From the NCBI RefSeq assembly GCF_051014685.1, contig NW_027478894.1:186001-250000 (forward strand): a stretch of 64,000 nt of DNA. Direction: 5' to 3'. The position numbers were made by a program, and so were the translations under genes. The DNA comes from Ptiloglossa arizonensis. Taxonomy: Eukaryota > Arthropoda > Insecta > Hymenoptera > Colletidae. The notes beneath the pieces are model-generated. The model made no database searches. It was given only the letters and a program-made list of their open reading frames with translations, and was not told the origin of the DNA. Positions within the stretch are counted from its first letter, which is position 1. Each line of letters starts with the position of its first letter. Below are positions 1 through 13,660 of the stretch, one piece after another.

Positions 1-637
1 CGTTATACGTTATAAGTTATACGTTATACGTCATAGGTTATACGTTATACGTTATACGTTATACGTTATACGTTATACGTTATACGTTATACGTTATACG
101 TTATACGTTATACGTTATACGTTATACGTTATACGTCATACGTTATACGTTATTCGTAATACGTTATACGTGATTCGTTATACGTTGTAGGTTATACGTT
201 ATTCGTTATACGTTATACGTTATACGATATACGTTATACGTTATACGTTATACGTTATACGTTATACGTTATACGTTATACGTCATAAGTTATACGTTAT
301 ACGTTATACGTTATACGTTATACGTTATACGTTATACGTTATACGTTATACGTTATACGTTATACGTTATACGTTATACGTTATACGTTATACGTTATAC
401 GTTATACGTTATTCGTAATACGTTATACGTGATACGTTATACGTTATACGTTATACATTATACGTTATACGATATACGTTACATGTTATACGTTATACGT
501 TATACGTTATACGTTATACGTTATACGTTATACGTTATACGTTATACGTTATACGTTATACGTTATACGTTATACGTTATACGTTATACGTTATACGTTA
601 TACGTCATACGTTATACGTTATTCGTAATACGTTATA
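1..637 (+). repeat. Block A, truncated higher-order unit A0
   Basis: Left end of block A. The stretch between the T4G+A7T marker at 169 and the next at 638 is only 469 bp, against about 1,480 bp between the corresponding markers in units A1 and A2. The order of words matches A1, but about 1 kb is missing between the T4C/C1A pair near 283 and the W1 copy near 400, where only canonical units remain. I read this as an in-register deletion by unequal exchange between canonical runs. Sequence before 134 is mostly canonical and may continue a unit that starts outside the window. Confidence 0.7.
134..175 (+). repeat. Variant word W1 (T4C, -, A7T, T4A, -, T4G), first copy
   Basis: Six consecutive heptamers: T4C, canonical, A7T, T4A, canonical, then T4G (here T4G plus A7T). 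The word recurs dozens of times in every block. T4A in this context is always directly preceded by a unit ending in TT, so the variants are inherited together rather than arising independently. In block D the third unit is often CGTCATT instead of CGTTATT. The form ending CGTGATT and followed within two units by A5G and GGTTATA is rarer. It begins at 169, 638, 2115, 4159, 5657, 7673, 9157, 11005, 17522, 31853, 36341, 45022, 52331, 55676 and 57146, and serves here as the ruler for higher-order units. Confidence 0.9.
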
Positions 638-875
638 CGTGATTCGTTATACGTTGTAGGTTATACGTTATTCGTTATACGTTATACGTTATACGATATA
701 CGTTATACGTTATACGTTATACGTTATACGTTATACGTTATACGTTATACGTCATAAGTTATACGTTATACGTTATACGTTATACGTTATACGTTATACG
801 TTATACGTTATACGTTATACGTTATACGTTATACGTTATACGTTATACGTTATACGTTATACGTTATACGTTATA

Positions 876-917
876 CGTTATTCGTTATACGTTATACGTT
901 ATACATTACATGTTATA
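876..917 (+). repeat. Variant word W2 (A7T, three canonical, CATTACA, TGTTATA), first copy
   Basis: One A7T unit, three canonical units, then CATTACA followed by TGTTATA. Two adjacent CpGs are lost here, leaving a 21-bp CpG-free gap where 7 bp is the rule. Copies are spread over all blocks. Sub-types mark lineages. TGTTTTA replaces the last unit at 6854, 7267 and many D-block sites. CATTTCA precedes TGTTTTA at 1240, 4761, 8275, 13721, 18110, 20938, 23633, 25194, 56271, 59995 and 62998. CATTACG precedes TGTTTTA only at 34429, 38910, 47598 and 50419, all in D-type sequence. Confidence 0.9.
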
Positions 918-1617
918 CGTTATACGTTATACGTTATACGTTATACGTTATACGTTATACGTTATACGTTATACGTTATACGTTATACGTTATACGTTAT
1001 ACGTTATACGTTATACGTTATACGTTATACGTTATACATTATACGTCATACGTTATACGTTATTCGTAATGCGTTATACGTGATACGTTATACGTTGTAC
1101 GTTATACGTTATACGTTATACGTTATACGTTATACGTTATACGTTATACGTTATACGTTATACGTTATACGTTATACGTTGTACGTTATACGTTATACGT
1201 TATACGTTATACGTTATTCGTTATACGTTATACGTTATACATTTCATGTTTTACGTTATACGTTATACGTTATACGTTATACGTTATACGTTATACGTTA
1301 TACGTCATACGTTATACGTTATTCGTAATACGTTATACGTGATACGTTATACGTTGTACGTTATACGTTATACGTTATACGTTATACGTTATACGTTATA
1401 CGTTATACGTTATACGTTATACGTTATACGTTATACGTTGTACGTTGTACGTTTTACGTTATACGTTATACGTTATACGTTATACGTTATACGTTATACG
1501 TTATACCTTATACGTTATACGTTATGCGTTATACGTTATACGTTATACGTTATACGTCATACGTTATACGTTATACGTTATACGTTATACATTATACGTT
1601 ATACGATATACGTTATA

Positions 1618-1673
1618 CGTTATGCGTTATGCGTTCTTCGATACACGTTATACGTAATTCGGTATGCGTTACA
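1618..1673 (+). repeat. Variant word W3 (eight-unit cluster with CGTTCTT), first copy
   Basis: Eight heptamers in fixed order: A7G, A7G, CGTTCTT, CGATACA, canonical, CGTAATT, CGGTATG, T6C. Seven of the eight differ from consensus, which makes this the most divergent stretch in the array, and it is copied almost unchanged. Block A copies have CGATACA as the fourth unit (near 2618, 5152, 6176, 8668, 9676, 10502, 11509). Block B copies have CGTTACA (near 14143, 14689, 18488, 21308, 21660, 24060, 24411, 25012, 25620, 25966, 26650, also 40347 and 63412). Both forms occur in the right part (CGATACA near 56648, 57636 and 60639; CGTTACA near 60409). The word is absent from about 27000 to 40000 and from about 41000 to 56000. 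Confidence 0.9.
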
Positions 1674-1792
1674 CGTTATACGTTATACGTTATACGTTAT
1701 ACGTTATACGTTATACGTTATACGTTATACGTTATACGTTATACGTTATACGTTATACGTTATACGTTATACGTTATACGTTATACGTTATA

Positions 1793-1813
1793 CGTTGTAC
1801 GTTGTACGTTGTA
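1793..1813 (+). repeat. Triple A5G run, first full copy
   Basis: Three A5G heptamers (CGTTGTA) in a row. This triplet, or the form with CGTTTTA in third place (first near 1437), recurs about forty times in blocks A, B, D and their copies. A B-specific sub-type with CATTGTA as the third unit, followed by T6C, begins its third unit at 14862, 21834, 24578 and 26139 and identifies the four B core units. The G or T at the third unit separates the two D paralogues (33404 versus 37892). Confidence 0.85.
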
Positions 1814-3010
1814 CGTTATACGTTATACGTTATACGTTATACGTTATACGTTATACGTTATACGTTATACGTTATACGTTATACGTTATACGTTATTCGT
1901 AATACGTTATACGTGATACGTTATACGTTATACGTTATACATTATACGTTATACGATATACGTTACATGTTATACGTTATACGTTATACGTTATACGTTA
2001 TACGTTATACGTTATACGTTATACGTTATACGTTATACGTTATACGTTATACGTTATACGTTATACGTTATACGTTATACGTCATACGTTATACGTTATT
2101 CGTAATACGTTATACGTGATTCGTTATACGTTGTAGGTTATACGTTATTCGTTATACGTTATACGTTATACGATATACGTTATACGTTATACGTTATACG
2201 TTATACGTTATACGTTATACGTTATACGTCATAAGTTATACGTTATACGTTATACGTTATACGTTATACGTTATACGTTATACGTTATACGTTATACGTT
2301 ATACGTTATACGTTATACGTTATACGTTATACGTTATACGTTATACGTTATACGTTATTCGTTATACGTTATACGTTATACATTACATGTTATACGTTAT
2401 ACGTTATACGTTATACGTTATACGTTATACGTTATACGTTATACGTTATACGTTATACGTTATACGTTATACGTTATACGTTATACGTTATACGTTATAC
2501 GTTATACATTATACGTCATACGTTATACGTTATTCGTAATACGTTATACGTGATACGTTATACGTTATACGTTATACATTATACGTTATACGATATACGT
2601 TCTACGTTATGCGTTATGCGTTCTTCGATACACGTTATACGTAATTCGGTATGCGTTACACGTTATACGTTATACGTTATACGTTATACGTTATACGTTA
2701 TACGTTATACGTTATACGTTATACGTTATACGTTATACGATATACGTTATACGTTGTACGTTATACGTTATACGTTATACGTTATTCGTTATACGTTATA
2801 CGTTATACATTACATGTTATACGTTATACGTTATACGTTATACGTTATACTTTATACGTTATACGTTATACGTTATACGTTATACGTTATACGTTGTTCG
2901 TTATACGTTATACGTTATACGTTATTCGTTATACGTTATACGTTATACGTTATACGTCATAAGTTATACGTTATACGTTATACGTTATACGTTATACGTT
3001 ATACGTTATA

Positions 3011-3115
3011 CGTTATGCGTTATACGTCCTACGATATTCGTTATACGTTATACGTTATTAGTTATACGTTATACGTTATACGTTATACGTCATAGGTTAT
3101 ACGTTATACGTTATG
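3011..3115 (+). repeat. Variant word W4 (CGTCCTA, CGATATT) with C1A and C1G flanks, first copy
   Basis: The order is A7G, canonical, CGTCCTA, CGATATT, two canonical, A7T, AGTTATA, three canonical, T4C, GGTTATA, canonical, A7G. I count 31 CGTCCTA or GGTCCTA sites. The CGTCCTA form begins at 3025, 6560, 10060, 11894, 13301, 16409, 19027, 20525, 21442, 22338, 23220, 24186, 25747, 27182, 31425, 40877, 44594, 54531, 58028, 59561, 61031, 62564 and 63831. The GGTCCTA form begins at 15345, 27665, 28786, 29500, 41360, 41955 and 42669. None lies between 31430 and 40870 or between 44600 and 54530, so these two gaps outline the D and D' blocks. Confidence 0.9.
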
Positions 3116-3738
3116 CGTTATACGTTATACGTTATACGTTATACGTTATACGTTATACGTTATACGTTATACGTTATACGTTATACGTTATACGTTATAC
3201 GTTATACGTTATACGTTATACGTTATACGTTATACGTTATACGTTATACGTTATACGTTATACGTTATACGTTATACGTTATACGTTATACGTTATACAT
3301 TATACGTTATACGTTATACGTTATACGTTATACGTTATTCGTTATACGTTATACGTTATACGTTATACGTCATACGTTATACGTCATTCGTAATACGTTA
3401 TACGTGATACATTATACGTTGTACGTTATACGTTATACGTTATACGTTATACGTTATACGTTATACGTTATACGTTATACGTTATACGTTATACGTTATA
3501 CGTTATACGTTATACGTTATACGTTATACGTTATACGTTATACGTTATACGTTATACGTTATACGTTATACGTTATACGTTATACGTTATACGTTATACG
3601 TTATACGTTATACGTTATTCGTTATACGTCATACGTTATACATTACATGTTATACGTTATACGTTATACGTTATACGTTATACGTTATACGTTATACGTT
3701 ATACGTTATACGTTATACGTTATACGTTATACGTTATA

Positions 3739-3801
3739 CGTTATGCGTTATACGTTATGCGTTATACGTTATGCGTTATACGTCATGCGTTATACGTTAT
3801 G
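3739..3801 (+). repeat. 14-bp dimer run of A7G and canonical units (block A)
   Basis: Five A7G units alternate with canonical units at exact 14-bp spacing, starting at 3739, 3753, 3767, 3781 and 3795; the fourth is CGTCATG. The same five-member run is seen at 17102 (fourth member CGGTATG), 27994, 29829, 42998 and 55263 (fourth member CGTCATG). A fixed number of five at six loci shows that the run is copied as a block. It is otherwise the form expected of a 14-bp secondary repeat born from a 7-bp one. Confidence 0.85.
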
Positions 3802-4158
3802 CGATATACGTTATACGTTATACGTTATACGTTATACGTGATACTTTCTACGTTGTACGTTATACGTTCTACGTTGTACGTTATACGTTATACGTTATAC
3901 GTTATAAGTTATACGTTATACGTCACAGGTTATACGTTATACGTTATACGTTATACGTTATACGTTATACGTTATACGTTATACGTTATACGTTATACGT
4001 TATGCGTTATACGTTATACGTTATACGTTATACATTACATGTTATACGTTATACGTTATACGTTATACGTTATACGTTATACGTTATACGTTATACGTTA
4101 TACGTTATACGTTATACGTTATACGTCATACGTTATACGTTATTCGTAATACGTTATA

Positions 4159-7100
4159 CGTGATTCGTTATACGTTGTAGGTTATACGTTATTCGTTATA
4201 CGTTATACGTTATACGATATACGTTATACGTTATACGTTATACGTTATACGTTATACGTTATACGTTATACGTTATACGTCATAAGTTATACGTTATACG
4301 TTATACGCTATACGTTATACGTTATACGTTATACGTTATACGTTATACGTTATACGTTATACGTTATACGTTATACGTTATACGTTATACGTTATACGTT
4401 ATTCGTTATACGTTATACGTTATACATTACATGTTATACGTTATACGTTATACGTTATACGTTATACGTTATACGTTATACGTTATACGTTATACGTTAT
4501 ACGTTATACGTTATACGTTATACGTTATACGTTATACGTTATACGTTATACGTTATACATTATACGTCATACGTTATACGTTATTCGTAATACGTTATAC
4601 GTGATACGTTATACGTTGTACGTTATACGTTATACGTTATACGTTATACGTTATACGTTATACGTTATACGTTATACGTTATACGTTATACGTTATACGT
4701 TGTACGTTATACGTTATACGTTATACGTTATACGTTATTCGTTATACGTTATACGTTATACATTTCATGTTTTACGTTATACGTTATACGTTATACGTTA
4801 TACGTTATACGTTATACGTTATACGTCATACGTTATACGTTATTCGTAATACGTTATACGTGATACGTTATACGTTGTACGTTATACGTTATACGTTATA
4901 CGTTATACGTTATACGTTATACGTTATACGTTATACGTTATACGTTATACGTTGTACGTTGTACGTTTTACGTTATACGTTATACGTTATACGTTATACG
5001 TTATACGTTATACGTTATACGTTATACTTTATACGTTATACGTTATGCGTTATACGTTATACGTTATACGTTATACGTCATACGTTATACGTTATACGTT
5101 ATACGTTATACATTATACGTTATACGATATACGTTATACGTTATGCGTTATGCGTTCTTCGATACACGTTATACGTAATTCGGTATGCGTTACACGTTAT
5201 ACGTTATACGTTATACGTTATACGTTATACGTTATACGTTATACGTTATACGTTATACGTTATACGTTATACGTTATACGTTATACGTTATACGTTATAC
5301 GTTATACGTTATACGTTATACGTTATACGTTGTACGTTGTACGTTGTACGTTATACGTTATACGTTATACGTTATACGTTATACGTTATACGTTATACGT
5401 TATACGTTATACGTTATACGTTATACGTTATTCGTAATACGTTATACGTGATACGTTATACGTTATACGTTATACATTATACGTTATACGATATACGTTA
5501 CATGTTATACGTTATACGTTATACGTTATACGTTATACGTTATACGTTATACGTTATACGTTATACGTTATACGTTATACGTTATACGTTATACGTTATA
5601 CGTTATACGTTATACGTTATACGTCATACGTTATACGTTATTCGTAATACGTTATACGTGATTCGTTATACGTTGTAGGTTATACGTTATTCGTTATACG
5701 TTATACGTTATACGATATACGTTATACGTTATACGTTATACGTTATACGTTATACGTTATACGTTATACGTCATAAGTTATACGTTATACGTTATACGTT
5801 ATACGTTATACGTTATACGTTATACGTTATACGTTATACGTTATACGTTATACGTTATACGTTATACGTTATACGTTATACGTTATACGTTATACGTTAT
5901 TCGTTATACGTTATACGTTATACATTACATGTTATACGTTATACGTTATACGTTATACGTTATACGTTATACGTTATACGTTATACGTTATACGTTATAC
6001 GTTATACGTTATACGTTATACGTTATACGTTATACGTTATACGTTATACGTTATACGTTATACATTATACGTCATACGTTATACGTTATTCGTAATACGT
6101 TATACGTGATACGTTATACGTTATACGTTATACATTATACGTTATACGATATACGTTCTACGTTATGCGTTATGCGTTCTTCGATACACGTTATACGTAA
6201 TTCGGTATGCGTTACACGTTATACGTTATACGTTATACGTTATACGTTATACGTTATACGTTATACGTTATACGTTATACGTTATACGTTATACGTTATA
6301 CGTTATACGTTGTACGTTATACGTTATACGTTATACGTTATTCGTTATACGTTATACGTTATACATTACATGTTATACGTTATACGTTATACGTTATACG
6401 TTATACGTTATACGTTATACGTTATACGTTATACGTTATACGTTGTTCGTTATACGTTATACGTTATACGTTATTCGTTATACGTTATACGTTATACGTT
6501 ATACGTCATAAGTTATGCGTTATACGTTATACGTTATACGTTATACGTTATGCGTTATACGTCCTACGATATTCGTTATACGTTATACGTTATTAGTTAT
6601 ACGTTATACGTTATACGTTATACGTCATAGGTTATACGTTATACGTTATGCGTTACACGTTATACGTTATACGTTATACGTTATACGTTATACGTTATAC
6701 GTTATACGTTATACGTTATACGTTATACGTTATACGTTATACGTTATACGTTATACGTTATACGTTATACGTTATACGTTATACGTTATACGTTATACGT
6801 TATACGTTATACGTTATACGTTATACGTTATTCGTTATACGTTATACGTTATACATTACATGTTTTACGTTATACGTTATACGTTATACGTTATACGTTA
6901 TACGTTATACGTTATACGTTATACGTTATACGTTATGCGTTATACGTTATACGTTATACGTTATACGTTATACGTTATACGTTATATGTTATACGTTATA
7001 CGTTATACGTTATACGTTATACGTTATACGTTATTCGTTATACGTTATACGTTATACATTACATGTTATACGTTATACGTTATACGTTATACGTTATACG

Positions 7101-7672
7101 TTATACGTTATACGTTATACGTTATACGTTATACGTTATACGTTATACGTTATACGTTATACGTTATACGTTATACGTTATACGTTATACGTTATACGTT
7201 ATACGTTGTACGTTATACGTTATACGTTATACGTTATACGTTATTCGTTATACGTTATACGTTATACATTACATGTTTTACGTTATACGTTATACGTTAT
7301 ACGTTATACGTTATACGTTATACGTTATACGTTATACGTTATACGTTATACGTTATACGTTATACGTCATACGTTATACGTTATTCGTAATACGTTATAC
7401 GTTATACGTTATACGTTATAAGTTATACGTTATACGTCACAGGTTATACGTTATACGTTATACGTTATACGTTATACGTTATACGTTATACGTTATACGT
7501 TATACGTTATACGTTATGCGTTATACGTTATACGTTATACGTTATACATTACATGTTATACGTTATACGTTATACGTTATACGTTATACGTTATACGTTA
7601 TACGTTATACGTTATACGTTATACGTTATACGTTATACGTCATACGTTATACGTTATTCGTAATACGTTATA
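4159..7672 (+). repeat. Block A, higher-order unit A2 (3,514 bp)
   Basis: Second complete unit, 502 heptamers. Its first part matches A1 with offset 3,521 bp (CATTTCA at 1240 and 4761). From the second marker on, the offset grows to 3,542 and 3,556 bp, so whole heptamers were gained. Its right part differs from A1: the A7G dimer run is missing, and a W2-rich stretch with TGTTTTA (6854, 7267) and one A7G unit near 6930 takes its place. A' at 54246-57590 resembles a path running from the right part of A1 into this unit. Confidence 0.8.
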
Positions 7673-10450
7673 CGTGATTCGTTATACGTTGTAGGTTATA
7701 CGTTATTCGTTATACGTTATACGTTATACGATATACGTTATACGTTATACGTTATACGTTATACGTTATACGTTATACGTTATACGTTATACGTCATAAG
7801 TTATACGTTATACGTTATACGCTATACGTTATACGTTATACGTTATACGTTATACGTTATACGTTATACGTTATACGTTATACGTTATACGTTATACGTT
7901 ATACGTTATACGTTATTCGTTATACGTTATACGTTATACATTACATGTTATACGTTATACGTTATACGTTATACGTTATACGTTATACGTTATACGTTAT
8001 ACGTTATACGTTATACGTTATACGTTATACGTTATACGTTATACGTTATACGTTATACGTTATACGTTATACATTATACGTCATACGTTATACGTTATTC
8101 GTAATACGTTATACGTGATACGTTATACGTTGTACGTTATACGTTATACGTTATACGTTATACGTTATACGTTATACGTTATACGTTATACGTTATACGT
8201 TATACGTTATACGTTGTACGTTATACGTTATACGTTATACGTTATACGTTATTCGTTATACGTTATACGTTATACATTTCATGTTTTACGTTATACGTTA
8301 TACGTTATACGTTATACGTTATACGTTATACGTTATACGTCATACGTTATACGTTATTCGTAATACGTTATACGTGATACGTTATACGTTGTACGTTATA
8401 CGTTATACGTTATACGTTATACGTTATACGTTATACGTTATACGTTATACGTTATACGTTATACGTTGTACGTTGTACGTTTTACGTTATACGTTATACG
8501 TTATACGTTATACGTTATACGTTATACGTTATACGTTATACTTTATACGTTATACGTTATGCGTTATACGTTATACGTTATACGTTATACGTCATACGTT
8601 ATACGTTATACGTTATACGTTATACATTATACGTTATACGATATACGTTATACGTTATGCGTTATGCGTTCTTCGATACACGTTATACGTAATTCGGTAT
8701 GCGTTACACGTTATACGTTATACGTTATACGTTATACGTTATACGTTATACGTTATACGTTATACGTTATACGTTATACGTTATACGTTATACGTTATAC
8801 GTTATACGTTATACGTTATACGTTATACGTTATACGTTATACGTTGTACGTTGTACGTTGTACGTTATACGTTATACGTTATACGTTATACGTTATACGT
8901 TATACGTTATACGTTATACGTTATACGTTATTCGTAATACGTTATACGTGATACGTTATACGTTATACGTTATACATTATACGTTATACGATATACGTTA
9001 CATGTTATACGTTATACGTTATACGTTATACGTTATACGTTATACGTTATACGTTATACGTTATACGTTATACGTTATACGTTATACGTTATACGTTATA
9101 CGTTATACGTTATACGTTATACGTCATACGTTATACGTTATTCGTAATACGTTATACGTGATTCGTTATACGTTGTAGGTTATACGTTATTCGTTATACG
9201 TTATACGTTATACGATATACGTTATACGTTATACGTTATACGTTATACGTTATACGTTATACGTTATACGTCATAAGTTATACGTTATACGTTATACGTT
9301 ATACGTTATACGTTATACGTTATACGTTATACGTTATACGTTATACGTTATACGTTATACGTTATACGTTATACGTTATACGTTATACGTTATACGTTAT
9401 TCGTTATACGTTATACGTTATACATTACATGTTATACGTTATACGTTATACGTTATACGTTATACGTTATACGTTATACGTTATACGTTATACGTTATAC
9501 GTTATACGTTATACGTTATACGTTATACGTTATACGTTATACGTTATACGTTATACGTTATACATTATACGTCATACGTTATACGTTATTCGTAATACGT
9601 TATACGTGATACGTTATACGTTATACGTTATACATTATACGTTATACGATATACGTTCTACGTTATGCGTTATGCGTTCTTCGATACACGTTATACGTAA
9701 TTCGGTATGCGTTACACGTTATACGTTATACGTTATACGTTATACGTTATACGTTATACGTTATACGTTATACGTTATACGTTATACGTTATACGTTATA
9801 CGTTATACGTTGTACGTTATACGTTATACGTTATACGTTATTCGTTATACGTTATACGTTATACATTACATGTTATACGTTATACGTTATACGTTATACG
9901 TTATACGTTATACGTTATACGTTATACGTTATACGTTATACGTTGTTCGTTATACGTTATACGTTATACGTTATTCGTTATACGTTATACGTTATACGTT
10001 ATACGTCATAAGTTATGCGTTATACGTTATACGTTATACGTTATACGTTATGCGTTATACGTCCTACGATATTCGTTATACGTTATACGTTATTAGTTAT
10101 ACGTTATACGTTATACGTTATACGTCATAGGTTATACGTTATACGTTATGCGTTACACGTTATACGTTATACGTTATACGTTATACGTTATACGTTATAC
10201 GTTATACGTTATACGTTATACGTTATACGTTATACGTTATACGTTATACGTTATACGTTATACGTTATACGTTATACGTTATACGTTATACGTTATACGT
10301 TATACGTTATACGTTATACGTTATACGTTATTCGTTATACGTTATACGTTATACATTACATGTTTTACGTTATACGTTATACGTTATACGTTATACGTTA
10401 TACGTTATACGTTATACGTTATACGTTATACGTTATACGTTATACGTTAT
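7673..10450 (+). repeat. Block A, higher-order unit A3, cut short on the right
   Basis: Third unit. It matches A2 with an offset of 3,514 bp at first (CATTTCA at 8275) and 3,500 bp after the second marker (9157). At about 10440-10455 it stops following A2: after W2 with TGTTTTA (10354) and a canonical run, the sequence jumps back to the part equivalent to 8610-8625, just before a W3 copy. The jump lies within canonical units and keeps the register, as expected for unequal crossing-over. Confidence 0.75.
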
Positions 10451-12730
10451 ACGTTATACATTATACGTTATACGATATACGTTATACGTTATGCGTTATG
10501 CGTTCTTCGATACACGTTATACGTAATTCGGTATGCGTTACACGTTATACGTTATACGTTATACGTTATACGTTATACGTTATACGTTATACGTTATACG
10601 TTATACGTTATACGTTATACGTTATACGTTATACGTTATACGTTATACGTTATACGTTATACGTTATACGTTATACGTTGTACGTTGTACGTTGTACGTT
10701 ATACGTTATACGTTATACGTTATACGTTATACGTTATACGTTATACGTTATACGTTATACGTTATACGTTATACGTTATTCGTAATACGTTATACGTGAT
10801 ACGTTATACGTTATACGTTATACATTATACGTTATACGATATACGTTACATGTTATACGTTATACGTTATACGTTATACGTTATACGTTATACGTTATAC
10901 GTTATACGTTATACGTTATACGTTATACGTTATACGTTATACGTTATACGTTATACGTTATACGTTATACGTCATACGTTATACGTTATTCGTAATACGT
11001 TATACGTGATTCGTTATACGTTGTAGGTTATACGTTATTCGTTATACGTTATACGTTATACGATATACGTTATACGTTATACGTTATACGTTATACGTTA
11101 TACGTTATACGTTATACGTCATAAGTTATACGTTATACGTTATACGTTATACGTTATACGTTATACGTTATACGTTATACGTTATACGTTATACGTTATA
11201 CGTTATACGTTATACGTTATACGTTATACGTTATACGTTATACGTTATTCGTTATACGTTATACGTTATACATTACATGTTATACGTTATACGTTATACG
11301 TTATACGTTATACGTTATACGTTATACGTTATACGTTATACGTTATACGTTATACGTTATACGTTATACGTTATACGTTATACGTTATACGTTATACATT
11401 ATACGTCATACGTTATACGTTATTCGTAATACGTTATACGTGATACGTTATACGTTATACGTTATACATTATACGTTATACGATATACGTTCTACGTTAT
11501 GCGTTATGCGTTCTTCGATACACGTTATACGTAATTCGGTATGCGTTACACGTTATACGTTATACGTTATACGTTATACGTTATACGTTATACGTTATAC
11601 GTTATACGTTATACGTTATACGTTATACGTTATACGTTATACGTTGTACGTTATACGTTATACGTTATACGTTATTCGTTATACGTTATACGTTATACAT
11701 TACATGTTATACGTTATACGTTATACGTTATACGTTATACGTTATACGTTATACGTTATACGTTATACGTTATACGTTGTTCGTTATACGTTATACGTTA
11801 TACGTTATTCGTTATACGTTATACGTTATACGTTATACGTCATAAGTTATGCGTTATACGTTATACGTTATACGTTATACGTTATGCGTTATACGTCCTA
11901 CGATATTCGTTATACGTTATACGTTATTAGTTATACGTTATACGTTATACGTTATACGTCATAGGTTATACGTTATACGTTATGCGTTACACGTTATACG
12001 TTATACGTTATACGTTATACGTTATACGTTATACGTTATACGTTATACGTTATACGTTATACGTTATACGTTATACGTTATACGTTATACGTTATACGTT
12101 ATACGTTATACGTTATACGTTATACGTTATACGTTATACGTTATACGTTATACGTTATACGTTATACGTTATTCGTTATACGTTATACGTTATACATTAC
12201 ATGTTTTACGTTATACGTTATACGTTATACGTTATACGTTATACGTTATACGTTATACGTTATACGTTATGCGTTATACGTTATACGTTATACGTTATAC
12301 GTTATACGTTATACGTTATATGTTATACGTTATACGTTATACGTTATACGTTATACGTTATACGTTATTCGTTATACGTTATACGTTATACATTACATGT
12401 TATACGTTATACGTTATACGTTATACGTTATACGTTATACGTTATACGTTATACGTTATACGTTATACGTTATACGTTATACGTTATACGTTATACGTTA
12501 TACGTTATACGTTATACGTTGTACGTTATACGTTATACGTTATACGTTATACGTTATTCGTTATACGTTATACGTTATACATTACATGTTTTACGTTATA
12601 CGTTATACGTTATACGTTATACGTTATACGTTATACGTTATACGTTATACGTTATACGTTATACGTTATACGTTATACGTTATACGTCATACGTTATACG
12701 TTATTCGTAATACGTTATACGTGATACGTT
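10451..12730 (+). repeat. Block A, partial unit A4 (1.84-kb tandem duplication of A3)
   Basis: This stretch repeats about 8615-10450 with an offset of 1,834 to 1,848 bp: marker 9157 to 11005, W2 9423 to 11271, W2 9864 to 11698, W4 10060 to 11894. After that it continues like the right part of A2: W2 with TGTTTTA at 12195, an A7G unit near 12267, W2 at 12391 and 12580, then W1 near 12687. Offsets change only by multiples of 7. Confidence 0.75.
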
Positions 12731-13660
12731 ATACGTTGTACGTTATACGTTTTACGTTATACGTTATACGTTATACGTTATACGTTATACGTTATACGTT
12801 ATACGTTATACGTTATACGTTATACGTTATACGTCATACGTTATACGTTATTCGTAATACGTTATACGTGATACGTTATACGTTGTACGTTATACGTTAT
12901 ACGTTATACGTTATACGTTATACGTTATACGTTATACGTTATACGTTATACGTTGTACGTTGTACGTTGTACGTTATACGTTATACGTTATACGTTATAC
13001 GTTATACGTTATACGTTATACGTTACACGTTATACGTTATACGTTATACGTTATTCGTTATACGTTATACCTTATACATTACATGTTATACGTTATACGT
13101 TATACGTTATACGTTATACGTTATGCGTTATACGTTATACGTTATACGTTATACGTTATACGTTATACGTTATACGTTGTTCGTTATACGTTATACGTTA
13201 TACGTTATTCGTTATACGTTATACGTTATACGTTATACGTCATAAGTTATACGTTATACGTTATACGTTATACGTTATACGTTATACGTTATGCGTTATA
13301 CGTCCTACGATATTCGTTATACGTTATACGTTATTAGTTATACGTTATACGTTATACGTTATACGTCATAGGTTATACGTTATACGTTATGCGTTACACG
13401 TTATACGTTATACGTTATACGTTATACGTTATACGTTATACGTTATACGTTATACGTTATACGTTATACGTTATACGTTATACGTTATACGTTATACGTT
13501 ATACGTTATACGTTATACGTTATACGTTATACGTCATACGTTATACGTTATTCGTAATACGTTATACGTGATACGTTATACGTTGTACGTTATACGTTAT
13601 ACGTTATACGTTATACGTTATACGTTATACGTTATACGTTATACGTTATACGTTATACGT
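12731..13660 (+). repeat. Transition from A-type to B-type words
   Basis: A short mosaic: a lone CGTTTTA near 12749, two W1 copies (near 12835 and 13533), a triple A5G run (near 12953), the first CCTTATA-CATTACA-TGTTATA cluster (13070), W4 (13301) and the T6C unit that follows it. The CCTTATA form of W2 is typical of block B and is not seen to the left. At this cluster the distance between neighbouring CpGs reaches 28 bp (13063 to 13091), the longest I noticed in the window. Confidence 0.65.

Larger units (their letters stand above)
638..4158 (+). repeat. Block A, higher-order unit A1 (3,521 bp)
   Basis: One complete higher-order unit measured from the T4G+A7T marker at 638 to the equivalent marker at 4159. 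It contains in order a W2 copy (904), the CATTTCA form of W2 (1240), double and triple A5G runs, two W3 copies (near 1632 and 2618), the second T4G+A7T marker (2115), W2 again (2381, 2808), W4 (3011), a long canonical run, W2 (3641) and the 14-bp A7G dimer run (3739-3801). The length is 503 heptamers. Boundaries are a convention, since the array has no natural start. Confidence 0.8.
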
